DNA from: Arthrobotrys musiformis
Lineage: Eukaryota > Ascomycota > Orbiliomycetes > Orbiliales > Orbiliaceae
Length of the DNA: 64,000 nucleotides
Assembly (NCBI GenBank): GCA_036971715.1
Contig: JAVHJL010000008.1
Location: 1,674,001-1,738,000, forward strand
Direction of reading: 5' to 3'
Every line of letters starts with the position of its first letter. Position 1 is the first letter of the stretch. Shown piece after piece: positions 10,648-21,078 of this stretch. The notes under the pieces are model-generated. The model ran no database searches. It worked only from the letters and a program-made list of their open reading frames with translations, and was not told where the DNA came from. The translations under genes were made by a program, and so were the position numbers.

Positions 10648-11920
10648 TTACTTGAACGCGGAGACAATGCGACCCCATAGTCCCTTGAATCCACCTTCTT
10701 TCTTGTCGCCCTTCTTGCTTTTTTCTTTGGAATCAGCAGTCGAAGACGGAGCTGCTACGTCTGCAACGACACCTGTTGTGCTCGGTGCCTTCCCACCTGT
10801 GGAGGAAGAAGTGGTAGGGCGGTTGACTTCCTCGTTATCAAACGTTCCGTCTTGGTTCTTCTTTGGTGTGGAGGTGTGTGCTGGTTCGGGTAGCTTTACG
10901 TCCTCAACGTCGTTGTGGATGTCTTGAACACCGGTGGGTGGTCTGGATGATGAAGCTTCGGTCGATGGGGAGACGTATGGAACAGCGGTGCTAGTAGGAA
11001 CTGGAGCTGGAGCTGTAGGTTGCAAGGGAGTCTGCTCCTTCGCCGCCTCTTGGGTTGTGTCCAAGGTAGGTGGTGCTGGTGTCTCTTTCGTCTTCTCTTT
11101 CTCCGGCTCTGTTGGCTGAGGCTCGGGCTCTGATTCTGGTTTTTGTTCGGGTTCGGGTTCGGGTTCCTTTGATATCGACTTCCTTACTGACTCGACGGAT
11201 TTCTTAGGTGCCGACTTCTGTTCCTCCTCCTTCTCCTTCTCCTCCTCCTTCTCCTTCTTCTCCTCCTTCTTCTCCTCCTTCGGCTCCGGCACTGGCTCCT
11301 GCACTGGCTCCTGCACTGGCTCCTGAACTGGCTCCTGAACTGGCTCCGGCACTGGCTCCTGCACTGGCTTTGGCACTGGCTCTTGCACTGGCTTTGGCAC
11401 TGGCTCCTGCACTGGCACTGGCTCCTGCACTGGCACTGGCTCCTGCACTGGCACTGGCTCCTGCACTGGCACTGGCTCCTGCACTGGCACTGTGCACTGG
11501 CACTGGCTCCTGCACTGGCACTGGCACTGGCACTGGCTCCTGTACTGGCTCCTGCACTGGCCCCTCCTTCTCCTCATTTCTCTCCTCCTTCGGCTCTGGC
11601 ACCGGCTCCTCCGTAGTTGGTGACATCTTCATAGCATCCTTAAGATCCATCGTACTGGAGTTCGCTAATTCGCCGAGTTCGAGGGGTTTGGCTGGTGTAG
11701 GTTCTTCTGGGAGTGCCAATGCCGCAATAGATGCCTGCGCAGCTGTAATTACAGGTGCACTAGATGCTGCAGGTGTCGGTGTAGGTTCCTCCACTGGTTT
11801 CGTGTCTACTGGCACCGATTCCACTGGCTTAGGATCCGCAGGTGCGGCCTTTGGTGCGGCGCCCGCATTTTGAGCGGCTGCCTTGCTCTTATTTTTGTTC
11901 TTGTTCTTGTTTTTTCCCAT
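10648..11920 (-). CDS. Repeat-rich Pro/Glu/Lys protein with an apparent +1 shift in the repeat
   Basis: Two overlapping open frames clearly belong to one gene. The first starts at 11920 (MGKNKNKNKNKSK), runs through Ala/Pro-rich sequence and reaches PVQEPVQEPVPVPVPVQEP. At about 11491-11495 the 6-base unit gains one base, and the reading changes to SASAGASA until a stop near 11204. The second frame resumes PVQEPVPVQEP straight after that point, continues into a Lys/Glu-rich tract, a Ser/Thr/Pro-rich part and ends KGDKKEGGFKGLWGRIVSAFK at 10648. Without the extra base the protein would be about 423 residues. It has no known domain, no signal peptide and no membrane segment; the basic start and tryptophan-containing tail are its only non-repetitive parts. 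The shift may be an assembly error in a repeat, a real inactivating or variable indel, or be removed by splicing. Function unknown. Confidence 0.6.
11270..11570 (-). repeat. Tandem CCAGTGCAGGAG-type coding minisatellite
   Basis: Dense array of 6- and 12-base units (minus strand CCAGTG / CAGGAG, encoding Pro-Val-Gln-Glu and Pro-Val). The units are near-perfect, so all forward and reverse frames stay open for hundreds of bases, which explains the long shadow frames here. One unit near 11491-11495 carries an additional base. Confidence 0.85.
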
Positions 11921-12012
11921 TGTGATGGTTTCTTTTAAATTTTGCGTAGGTAAGACGATATTCAGGCCCGCTATTGATCGAATTGCTGTAAAAAGATAAA
12001 GGGTATAGATAC

Positions 12013-12024
12013 CTATATATATAG
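12013..12024 (-). promoter_or_regulatory. Candidate TATA element of the repeat-protein gene
   Basis: CTATATATATAG, palindromic, about 95 bases upstream of the start codon at 11920. Low information; TA repeats are common in this window. Confidence 0.2.
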
Positions 12025-12680
12025 TAAATGTTATAGCTATATGTATATTTTTAAATATACATACGTATGTGGTAGTTGAAGAAAGTCAAGAAAAAAAGAA
12101 TCTTCCAATCTTTGCTTTTCACATGCTACACGACCAGGGGGTCCCAAAAAAAAACTCTTAAAAGAGTTCCATCGGAGGATTTTTTACGATCCCATTTTGA
12201 CTAGTGAGGGGCTGACAAAGAAAAAAAGCTTAAATATAGCCCCCCCCCCCCCTTCGAAGTTCCAGTCCATTGATGCATCAAGGTTTTTTCTCCCTCCTGA
12301 GGTTACTGGTTTGTAAGGTGGTTTTATCCCGTTATCGATAAATGATGCTGAATTCAGCGCGTGGTCGAAAAGAAGAAAAAAAACGGAAGTCAAATTGGGA
12401 GTTTGGGTGTGTGTGAGAAGGAAAAATATGCAACAGATGGGTTTTGTGTTGTGGGGGAATTAAATCGGTTGGGATCTACTGCGCGAGTAATATATGCCGT
12501 AGTTTGTATGGGGGTTTTTATGGGAGATATCGCGGTTGTTCCGTATGTTGGAGAAATATCGCATAGCCATGCCCTTGGTGTTGCGCACCTGGTGCCCCCT
12601 ATCTACTCTTTGATAGACCAGACGTGATCTGGCCACTTGGGGGCTGGGTTAAATGTCGTATTCGATGCTCGACGATTCCA

Positions 12681-12688
12681 TATATAAG
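12681..12688 (+). promoter_or_regulatory. Candidate TATA box for the 521-residue protein
   Basis: TATATAAG, about 115 bases upstream of the ATG at 12802, suitably placed for a fungal TATA element. Confidence 0.35.
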
Positions 12689-12801
12689 CTTTCTTTCGTT
12701 CAATTGGGTTCTAAAACTATATACGCTATACGATATACCAGTTCGCACGGTGCCCTACCAAATGCGATATAATATAGATCTACGGGGATCGAGAAATAGC
12801 T

Positions 12802-14367
12802 ATGGGTCGTCTTAAAAACCGCAATCGCAATGTCCACGCTGTAGTCCTCTACGGGAGCGACAAATGGGATGTTAATTGTGCATACAATTTTGTGTCCGCA
12901 ATAAGGTCCTGTTACTCTCGTAGTATCATACCCTACACCATATCGAGCTGCGAACGGGATGAGATATTGGGTACCATTAGGGCCGCTCATTCCGAGGACG
13001 ACAGTCAGGACGCTCGAGTGGACTATTTATCATCGAGTGTGCCGTTTTTCGAAGAGGATAGTGCATCGCCGGTAGCAGACCCCGAAGTCCTCCCGGAAAC
13101 CCAATCCACGCCGACGGCGAATAATGGGGATACCCCCCCGGACAACCCGCTACGGCAATCAATCCCCACCCCGCAGGAAAGTCAGGAAATACTCGAAGTC
13201 CTCAGACCGTTCTACCACTGTGTCCCCTACGAAGACCTGAAGCTGGAGCTGAGGAGCCATTTACAAGCTTTGTCACAAAAGCTAAAACCTTCGTCTGGAC
13301 TGTTAATTATAATCTGCGCTCAAGCGGTACACTCCTCCGGATGCATTGTGTTGGGTCGTTCGATCGGAAACCAGGATATGATGGAGTACATCGACAGTCT
13401 ACCTTTAAACAGCACGGCGGTGATTGCGAGTATAGCACCGGGTTCAGACGATCGGAAGGAGATACCGGAAGTATGGGAGACATCTGGTGAATTGGGGAGC
13501 GAGGGGATGCAACGTCATTTTGCAGATACTGGTGTGGTTTATACTACGGCCAGAGTTGAAATTATTAAGCCGACAACGGAGTTTTCCGTGGGACGGGAGG
13601 TGTTGATGGTGAAGGATACAGGTGTGGCGAGGTTGAAACGGGATATTTTTTCGGATTCTAGACCGGTCAAGTTGACGCCGTGGACTTATCGGCCCGATGA
13701 ATGGAATTCGGTCAATTCGGTGACGGGATATGTTGAAGGGATTATCGACCAACATATTATATCCAAACATGACCCGTTTGCGTTTTTAAAGGACACCATC
13801 GATCGAGGAGTAAGGATCGTGAAGAGCGAAGAGCCGTTGGATTTGACGCTTTATTATCTGGAGCTGAAGTTGGAAGAAATGAAGAAAAGGAATGAAACTG
13901 ACGAGGGGGCGGAGGGGATGGTATATGAACGTGCTAGGAAGGGGATGTTGGCGCTGGAGGGTATAATGAAGCGGGTGGTTGACCAAAATAGAGACTGTCT
14001 GCATGCGGCTCATATCATCAGCTCTTCGTCGCTGTTCCAGCAAAGAGTGGAAGAGACACTGAGGTTTCTCGAACGCACGGATGTTAGAGCTCAGGCATTC
14101 CTTCAGGGAGCATACAAAATGGGCATGCTGAAGTTTATCGACGAGTCGGAAACAAGGCTGCATGCGGAGGCTAAGGAGAGGCTACTGGAGTCTGTGAATA
14201 TGCTGTGCATTGAGTTTAATACTATTCTAATACCTCCCAAAGATTGTGTGGGTATAGAGTATTGGGATCAGGCAGATCGCGTTCTCAGAATTATACAGGG
14301 GCATATCAGCCAGTTTAGGTGGTTTAGGATTGAGAGTTTCATGGAGTATATGGCGGTGAATTTATAG
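12802..14367 (+). CDS. Unknown protein, possible degenerate caspase-like N-terminal half
   Basis: Intronless, 521 residues, not recognised. The N-terminal half shows an alternating pattern: a hydrophobic strand (HAVVLYGSDKWD, about 12-23), a helix, IIPYTISSCERDEILGTI (about 42-59), a disordered Pro/Glu-rich insert (about 80-130), then a strand SGLLIIICAQAVHSSGCIVLG (from about 172) and NSTAVIASIAPGSDD (around 205-220). This order recalls the caspase/peptidase C14 fold, where the strand before the catalytic His reads like LLIIYYxGHG and the strand before the catalytic Cys follows. Here the His motif is reduced to AVHSSG and no Cys occupies the second site. If homologous, it would be a non-catalytic pseudo-enzyme. 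The C-terminal half (about 300-521) is mostly helical and charged, with many Met and Glu residues. No signal peptide or membrane segment. Function unknown; the fold is inference only. Confidence 0.8.
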   Translation: MGRLKNRNRNVHAVVLYGSDKWDVNCAYNFVSAIRSCYSRSIIPYTISSCERDEILGTIRAAHSEDDSQDARVDYLSSSVPFFEEDSASPVADPEVLPETQSTPTANNGDTPPDNPLRQSIPTPQESQEILEVLRPFYHCVPYEDLKLELRSHLQALSQKLKPSSGLLIIICAQAVHSSGCIVLGRSIGNQDMMEYIDSLPLNSTAVIASIAPGSDDRKEIPEVWETSGELGSEGMQRHFADTGVVYTTARVEIIKPTTEFSVGREVLMVKDTGVARLKRDIFSDSRPVKLTPWTYRPDEWNSVNSVTGYVEGIIDQHIISKHDPFAFLKDTIDRGVRIVKSEEPLDLTLYYLELKLEEMKKRNETDEGAEGMVYERARKGMLALEGIMKRVVDQNRDCLHAAHIISSSSLFQQRVEETLRFLERTDVRAQAFLQGAYKMGMLKFIDESETRLHAEAKERLLESVNMLCIEFNTILIPPKDCVGIEYWDQADRVLRIIQGHISQFRWFRIESFMEYMAVNL

Positions 14368-14796
14368 ACCATAGCATTTGATTGTATTTGAAGGGCATGT
14401 TGGCTCTGGCAGATATCCCTTTGTGACGTCTGGGAACGAGGCTCCCGGCGCTCGAGGCGGAATTCGGTTTTTCATATTTGCATCTAAAAGCATTTACTTT
14501 CTTCGTACTGCATTTCGTACGAATTCGTGCGCGCTGTTAGGGTTACAATCTATACCTAGGGGGGCTAACGCTTGCATACTACGGTGACGCTTTGTTCATA
14601 CGGCGGAGAAGCCTTAATTATGCGTTGTAGATGTTGCTTTCTGCTCAACATTCCCTTCGCAATATACTCCAATTGCAATCGACCCCAAAGCTGTCGCATG
14701 TCTCTCCCCTCATCATACACCTTCACCGCCAACTCGACCCACTGCTTCGTTCACCGGTTTCCGCCCCACCGCCTGCTCACCTGCAAGCCTTCAAAG

Positions 14797-15487
14797 ATGT
14801 CATGGTTTCAGAAGTCGTTCTCGCTGAAAGCTCAGTCCCGTGGTTCTTACCTCATCACCCCTGAGGTTACGTCAAACCTTCCCGAAATCGGAGACTACAA
14901 GGTTGGACTTCTGAACTTGTTCATCCAGCACACGAGCTGCGCTCTATCTTTGAATGAAAATTGGGGTATGAAAATTTTTTATACAAGTCCCCACTGACGA
15001 CAAAATATATCAAAAGAATATTTCGTCAAAAAGAAACGGTAATCTTAGATTCTTGTTCGCTAAGCTATTTTATTTTGGAATACTCACAGATAGCGATGTT
15101 CGGTTGGATATGACGGATGCTATGAATCGGATTGTAGTTGAAGATAAGAAGTATGAGGGAATATACCGTCATGACGCCGAAGGAAGCGATGATATGCCGG
15201 CGCATGTCAAGAGCAGTCTTATCGGAGTCAGCGTTACGATCCCAATCACAGATGGACGGCTGAATTTGGGTACATGGCAAGGTGAGACTGATTTCCTTTG
15301 TCCTTCTTCTCCTTTGGCCTTTTACCTTCAAGTATCTATAGAAGAGTTTGATTGGTTTTGTGATGTTTATTAACTTTTTTTTGTAATATCACGCATAGGG
15401 ATATATTACATGGAGTTCCGAAACTCCAAGCACAGGAGAAGTGTTGTTGCTACAATTCAAGGAGAAAAGACATCATCAACATCGTAA
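14797..15487 (+). CDS. UPF0047 / YjbQ family protein
   Basis: Three exons: 14797-14965, 15090-15281, 15399-15487, giving 149 residues with consistent phases and GTATGA/GTGAGA donors. The family is a compact metal-binding trimer found in all domains of life; bacterial YjbQ has a weak thiamine-phosphate synthase activity, but the biological role is unsettled. Conserved blocks seen: LLNLFIQHTSCALSLNENWD (the HTS motif), DMPAHVKSSLIGVSVTIPI with a second conserved His, LNLGTWQGIYYMEFR, then a short tail. I place the start at MSWFQKSF, where homology begins and the length is normal. The frame stays open for 75 codons upstream with further ATGs (such as 14698), so a longer form with an N-terminal extension is possible but unsupported. 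The upstream neighbour ends about 430 bases away on the same strand. Confidence 0.9.
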
Positions 15488-18400
15488 AACCAAAAATGGG
15501 ATACGATTGAGGAAGATGCGGCTTATCGGGGCGGTAATGTGGGGAAGGGAAAAAATGGGAATTTAAAGCTCTCAAAGGAGAGCCCTGCATGGTGGGGCAA
15601 GCTGCAGCCGCACCTGTTTTTTTCTTTCTTTCTTTCGCTGAGGGGGAGGACTCATGTGTATGGGAGATTATTGAACCACTTTTAGCTGCATATTTATGAG
15701 ATGAAAACGAAGTCTAATGCAGCTGCGTGTTCAAACATCACATGGAGTTTGTTTCCTTTTGAGCGAACTAGAGGGGGGAATGTGCTATATATACCTTGGA
15801 TGTGGGGATATAGTTTGATATGATATATATAACAGCGTCGTGATCGTCTTTTCTCTGGTCGAGAGAGGGGAATAGAGGAGCTAGTTAAATGTACATGTGG
15901 ATACGAAAAAGATTGTTTTTACGGGTTTAAGGGGTTAAGCATAGACGTCGACAGGACGTTTCTAAACACGCGGCACGGAAGTCAAAGCGAAGACATACAT
16001 ACGTCAAGGTTTTTTATTATTATTTAGGAGTCCGACCGTACGCTGCTGCCTTGAAGGCTTGTCCGAACCCGATGCCGTTTGCAGAGGAGAATCGGGTGGA
16101 GCTTGTCTTGATGTCGAGTCATGAAGACATCATTATGTTCTTATATTTATCCTCTCTGCTCTGAATAACTACTAGCAGTTTGCCGTGAGGTTTATTTCGG
16201 TCGGGTGAACATGTTAAAACAGCGGAAAGCTCCACTGACGGCTGAGACCTTATAATTTCGGGAGAACTCTCGCTAGCCGGGACCGGGTATACTTAGACAT
16301 ACATATTACACTTATCGAGGGCAGCATGTATGAAGTAGAAAACTATGCTTTAAACTGTCGCTCTCCAGGCTCGATCAATGCAATGCAATGGCGTTTTAGC
16401 GACCGAGAGTGGTTTATTTGGCGACTCACACGGCATGAACTGGTCCCAACATGCAACATGCAACATCTATTTCGTTGCACTCAGCTCCACCCCTTTTTCC
16501 TCTCTCGATATTGTTGGATTGAAGGATTTAATTCACACACCCGTAGCTGCCTCACATGATCGTACTCGTGATATTATGTTGGGAGCGTGTATGACAGAGA
16601 CAGCCGAGAGACAGCTGAGAGACAGCAATGGCGCTGCGAAATTAGATCCCTTGTGCCGTCGGAGTTAGAGTTAGTCCACGATAAGTGGCTCCCATGGCTT
16701 CCCGCACTTGCGCTTGCACTCTCAATCGATATCGGCTCTGCTATGTACTAGTTCCTGACTTCCGAATCTAGAAGCAGACATGGCCCATGGATCCATGTTC
16801 TCATAATTGGAAAAAAAAGGTGTTCCTTCTTTTTTTTTTTTGTCGTCCCTGTAGTTATCGATCTCATGATACGTAGTACCAACCAAGCCATGGAAAAAAG
16901 CCGAATAACCATGATCCCCGCTGGCACGAGGCCAATGACTTGCAGCCAGGAGATTGGATTACCCCAGACTTTAGCAATGGGCACAGACGAAGAGGCGCAT
17001 TTTTGCTAATTTCATCAAGCAGAGGGGGTGTGAGGGGGGACAGAAAAAAAGATCAATCAACTAAGTCCATTGACAGACAGAGACAGACGTATGTACGACG
17101 GGCAGCCTCTCTGTCATTTCGATATTAATAGGTACGGCTACCAAGCTCGCAATTACAAAACCCGAATTTTGGTTGATGATCGTATAACTCCTCTCTAATA
17201 TACGGAGGATATATGTAGTATCATCAGATGCACGATAACTTGTTCAATTGGCGAAGGAAAAGAACACTTGATCTATAATTATCGTCGTGCTTAGGCAGCG
17301 AACATTTTGATAGTGATCGCAGATGCAATCGATGTGTGGGAAATAAAAAAAAGCTATTCGCCTGCAGCACCGATGCGGCTGCAACCACGTTCACACAATT
17401 GATCAACGAGATTGTATCGGAATATGCACCCCCTTTTTTTTGGTGGGTGTGGCTACCGGTATACCAAGTACCTTACTTACTTACTAAGTAGAGACGTCGA
17501 CGAATTGGCCAGACCGTAAGGTTTGCGATCATGCAGTTGACGAGGGAAAAAAAGATGGTGGGAAGATAGTGGGTCCGAAGCCCTCGCATGGGGACCATGT
17601 TCCCTTTCGCTGCTGGTCCTTGGCTGCATCTCGGCCCACAGACCACAAGGCCCTGCAGCAGGAAGGTCGATTTCTTTCTTTTTCGCTCATACAGAATTCG
17701 AATGATGTTGGTTATCGGTATGAACAGACATTATGTATGTGTATGTACTCATGTATGTGTGTGTATGTGTCGTATGATTGAGATATTTGGATATCGAGCA
17801 ATATAATGTCAATATGGGAAGTACTCGTGAATGCTCATTCCGAAGGCCCACTTCAGCTGGCCATTTACATATCTCCTCTTCCATACAGAAATTTCCTAAA
17901 AAAAAAAATTATAAAAAAAAGATTGAAAAAAGATACCTAAATAAAAAGCGTCGTCTGATGCATCGAAGGCATGAATGTAATCACTCAGTGCAAAGAGGCG
18001 GTGACCCACTTTGATTGCAGTATTCGGAATGGTCTGGTTGTCGAAGGGCACGCTTTTAATCTCGCCTATCGAGCACGCCCATGTTCATGCTCCTCCGGCT
18101 CCTCCTCTTCCATACCATGCCACATAGTTAAATAGTAGTGGTGATACGTAACTAACCACTTTGACTAGCGTCGACGTTCATATTTAATATTTATCTGCGT
18201 GCATTGGCCCGCCAGAATATTAATACCGGGGAGTCCTCTTTCGAATTTCGCCCATACATAAACCATATCTCAGGTTCATGATAGTTACGCTACTTGGCCA
18301 GTCAATGCATCGTCGAGCTATCGACTAGACTACGAACACATATCTCGTCTCGCTCGCCTGCGGCTTCCACGTTGGTTGAAACCTTTTCCCAACTCGACTA

Positions 18401-18762
18401 TTTGCTTTGATCTTTTCCCTTCGCTTCTTCCTTTTTTTTTTTTTCTCTGGTTCCGACTATCGCAGAAACAGCGGTTTAGTACACTTACGTCTCATCTATT
18501 CGTATAACTTCGGCTACGCCAGGACCTTGCTTTGCCTCCCCCGGATATATTATATTAACTGCAATAAAGGGGCCGCCCCCGATCCCACTTCTTTTTTTCT
18601 ATTCAACTTCAACGATCGATCTTTCCTTGATGTCATAAACATCACCGTCGTTTTTTTTCACCTTCACATGCTCCTCGCTAGTCCGATTAGCTGGCAGTGA
18701 AGTGAAGTCAACACCAAGATCAATCTCGGCCTAAGGGGACAAACCTCACATCAACAAACATC
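15488..18762. other. Long intergenic region, no supportable gene
   Basis: 3.3 kb. It contains short T/A homopolymers, GT-rich microsatellite-like sequence near 17728-17770 and pyrimidine-rich sequence at 18400-18660 that is probably the 5' leader of the next gene. Small open frames in that leader could be upstream ORFs. No recognisable protein, tRNA or rRNA. Confidence 0.45.
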
Positions 18763-21078
18763 ATGACCTCTCCCAGAACCCTCGACTTCCCTCTCCCACC
18801 TCGTCGCGGCTCAGTCCCCACCGACATCCGGAGCCCGACATTAACACCAACCATCCCTTCACCAAGTGTCTCCCAGCAGCATCAACAGCAGCAGCAGCAA
18901 CTTTCTCGGATTCTCGAACTTACAAATCGTTACCGGTCACAAACGGTAACACTCTTGGCACGTCAGGAAGCTCTTGCCACGGAGCAGAAACAAGTTTTCG
19001 AACTCGAACGGCAATTATGGGTTACCGAGCGGGAAATATGGGACGAAGAGAAGCGCCTCCTTACTGCTGGTTTGTCTGGGGTTAGTGTTGCACCTACAGC
19101 TGTACCTGCTGCCGCTGCACCTGCTGTAGCGGCCAACGGCGGCGATAAGAGCCTGGATTCAAATGCCTCGGTACAATCGGCTCCGTTGAACAATTCGACG
19201 CGGTTTTTGAGCGTCAGTTCCATGGCTGAATCGTCTGCTGCTGCACCAGAGACTACAGGGGGTGGTGCTATGCTACCCCCACCCGTACCTGCGTCCCTGC
19301 CGGAACCTGTTGCGAGCGTGAGGAAAAGAGATAGTACTGGCGTACGGCTGAACTGGTACATAAAACACGGGATGCATGGTGCAGAAGGTGCTTCGGTACC
19401 CAACGAAAGCGTCTCACCCAAAGGCACAAGGAATGGGAAACTTGATAGTCCACGATATGCTCCGTCCAACGATCTTGGAAAGCTTAGCCGAACGATATCT
19501 GAGGCTGATGGGGAAGAAGGGGAGGATTTCGACATCCCGCCTTCTTTGATAGCTGAGGCTACGAAACTTATATACGGCGATAGACCTAGCAAGCGAGGAT
19601 CATTTAGCAGCAACTCCACCGCTACAAAACGACCCGTACCAGCCCTTTTCAAGACGCTGGCGTCGGATAACCAGGATGTCAAAAGCGTTCGCCGAGCCTC
19701 GTCGTCGATATATCCTTCCTCCAAAACGGCGAAATATCTGGCTGCATTCTCGGATGACGGATTATCTGATGAAGAGCCCGAAATATATGAAAATCCCCGC
19801 CGCGGCCAGAGGCATAGGAAACGGAGTGCTTCGCAAACAGATAAGCCGAACCAAGAGGCAGATATTCCTCTGAAATTGCGGCCCTCGTCGAATTTCGCAG
19901 CGGCATTCGGGTCTGTCGGCACGCGGGGCCAAAACCAGCAGCAACAGCAAAACCTCGCCCCACCACCCCCTCCACGCCAGGGATCCATCTCTACGTCATT
20001 CTACCACCCCGAAACACCAGTGGATAGCTTCAACAGCCCAAACAGTTTCAAGGAAGCAAACTGGAGCGGACACCCCACTAACAGTATGCCTAGGCTTCCG
20101 GAAAATAGTGTTGGAGGCGATAGCATGCATTCTATTCGAACGGTCAAACCCACTGTTGAGCCCATTAACGTCAAATCTGCGCCTTGGGGAGTAACCTCTA
20201 CCAACATTACCTCCTCACCGACATTCGGGAATGCTGCCGGGAATGGATCCAGGACTTCCCCGGGCGGTCTAACAAACTCGTTCTCCAACCAAAATTCACC
20301 TATAACTAAACAACCAATCCCTGGAGCCGGGTCGCTGGGTGTCCGGGAAAGCGATAAGTTTTCGCTTGCATCTTCGAAATACTCTCAAGACGAGAACGGT
20401 AATATAAACGAAGGTCATATCCATCATGACAGCTACTCGACTCATCGGAACCACAAAATCGTACACAATCAAGCGAATTCGAACGGGAACGAGAAGAAGA
20501 CCTCGCCACCGACTTATATCTGGACTCCTCCGCCGCCATTGCCAACATCACAACCACCCACCTCGCCAACGACGAGTCCGATGGGTACGGGTTTATACGG
20601 GAACACAATCCTGCTTTCACCCAGCACGGTCGCTCCAAGTATGAAAACTTCGAATCCAAGACTTTCAGCCGTCGGAGGTGTGATGCCGCGGAGCCCTACT
20701 AGCTCAAGCCCGCCCATGGGGAGGATGGGGACTAGCAGCATGTTGCTGAGCGTTTCTAGCCGCAGCGAAGGCGGTGATTCGGACAATGATGTCGAAGAAG
20801 GCGAAATGGGTGACATCGAGATTGATACTGATGACGAAGACGACGGGGACGTCGTAGAAATTACAAACGTCGGAGGAAGAATTGGCGGAAGAGTCAACAG
20901 TCCCGAAATGATCCTAGGAGGGGCGAGGGTAAAGAGCCCGGAGCTGAGGGGACACAATGCGGGGAACATACACTCTGTAGTGAAGAAAGCGCAAAGAATG
21001 GAATATGCCGCCCCACCTGTGGAGATTGTCAGGGATAACAGTCGATGGGGGAATGTACTTCCTGGTGGAATGATATAA
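18763..21078 (+). CDS. Disordered coiled-coil protein of unknown function
   Basis: Intronless, 771 residues, not recognised. Residues 1-36 are Pro/Ser/Thr-rich. A Gln run (about 38-46) leads into a strongly predicted coiled coil (about 45-100: heptad-like LSRILELTNRYRSQ ... ELERQLWVTEREIWDEEKRLL). Ala-rich sequence follows. A small conserved-looking patch, VRLNWYIKHGMHGAEGAS, sits near 190-210. The rest is low-complexity Ser/Pro/Asn/Gln-rich, with DDGLSDEEPEIYENPRRGQR near 328, short poly-Pro segments, and an acidic stretch near 670-700 (EEGEMGDIEIDTDDEDDGD). This is the build of a cytoplasmic or nuclear scaffold or regulator with many Ser-Pro sites, but no function can be assigned. The ATG is preceded by a CATCAACAAACATC leader, a good fungal start context. 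Confidence 0.82.
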   Translation: MTSPRTLDFPLPPRRGSVPTDIRSPTLTPTIPSPSVSQQHQQQQQQLSRILELTNRYRSQTVTLLARQEALATEQKQVFELERQLWVTEREIWDEEKRLLTAGLSGVSVAPTAVPAAAAPAVAANGGDKSLDSNASVQSAPLNNSTRFLSVSSMAESSAAAPETTGGGAMLPPPVPASLPEPVASVRKRDSTGVRLNWYIKHGMHGAEGASVPNESVSPKGTRNGKLDSPRYAPSNDLGKLSRTISEADGEEGEDFDIPPSLIAEATKLIYGDRPSKRGSFSSNSTATKRPVPALFKTLASDNQDVKSVRRASSSIYPSSKTAKYLAAFSDDGLSDEEPEIYENPRRGQRHRKRSASQTDKPNQEADIPLKLRPSSNFAAAFGSVGTRGQNQQQQQNLAPPPPPRQGSISTSFYHPETPVDSFNSPNSFKEANWSGHPTNSMPRLPENSVGGDSMHSIRTVKPTVEPINVKSAPWGVTSTNITSSPTFGNAAGNGSRTSPGGLTNSFSNQNSPITKQPIPGAGSLGVRESDKFSLASSKYSQDENGNINEGHIHHDSYSTHRNHKIVHNQANSNGNEKKTSPPTYIWTPPPPLPTSQPPTSPTTSPMGTGLYGNTILLSPSTVAPSMKTSNPRLSAVGGVMPRSPTSSSPPMGRMGTSSMLLSVSSRSEGGDSDNDVEEGEMGDIEIDTDDEDDGDVVEITNVGGRIGGRVNSPEMILGGARVKSPELRGHNAGNIHSVVKKAQRMEYAAPPVEIVRDNSRWGNVLPGGMI

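Larger units (their letters stand above)
11921..12801. other. Divergent intergenic region between the repeat protein and the 521-residue protein
   Basis: 880 bases separating two divergent start codons, so it should carry both promoters. It contains TA-rich stretches (12013-12060), a C run at about 12240-12252 and a TATATAAG element near 12681. No coding or RNA gene supported. Confidence 0.5.

Noticed and set aside
11208..11873. 221-codon plus-strand Ala/Leu/Pro repeat frame
   Set aside because: Antisense shadow of the PVQEP repeat gene, open only because of the six-base repeat.
18963..19988. 341-codon minus-strand frame
   Set aside because: Lies entirely antisense to the 771-residue gene; its Gly/Ser/Ala-rich translation is a shadow of that gene's Pro/Ser codons.
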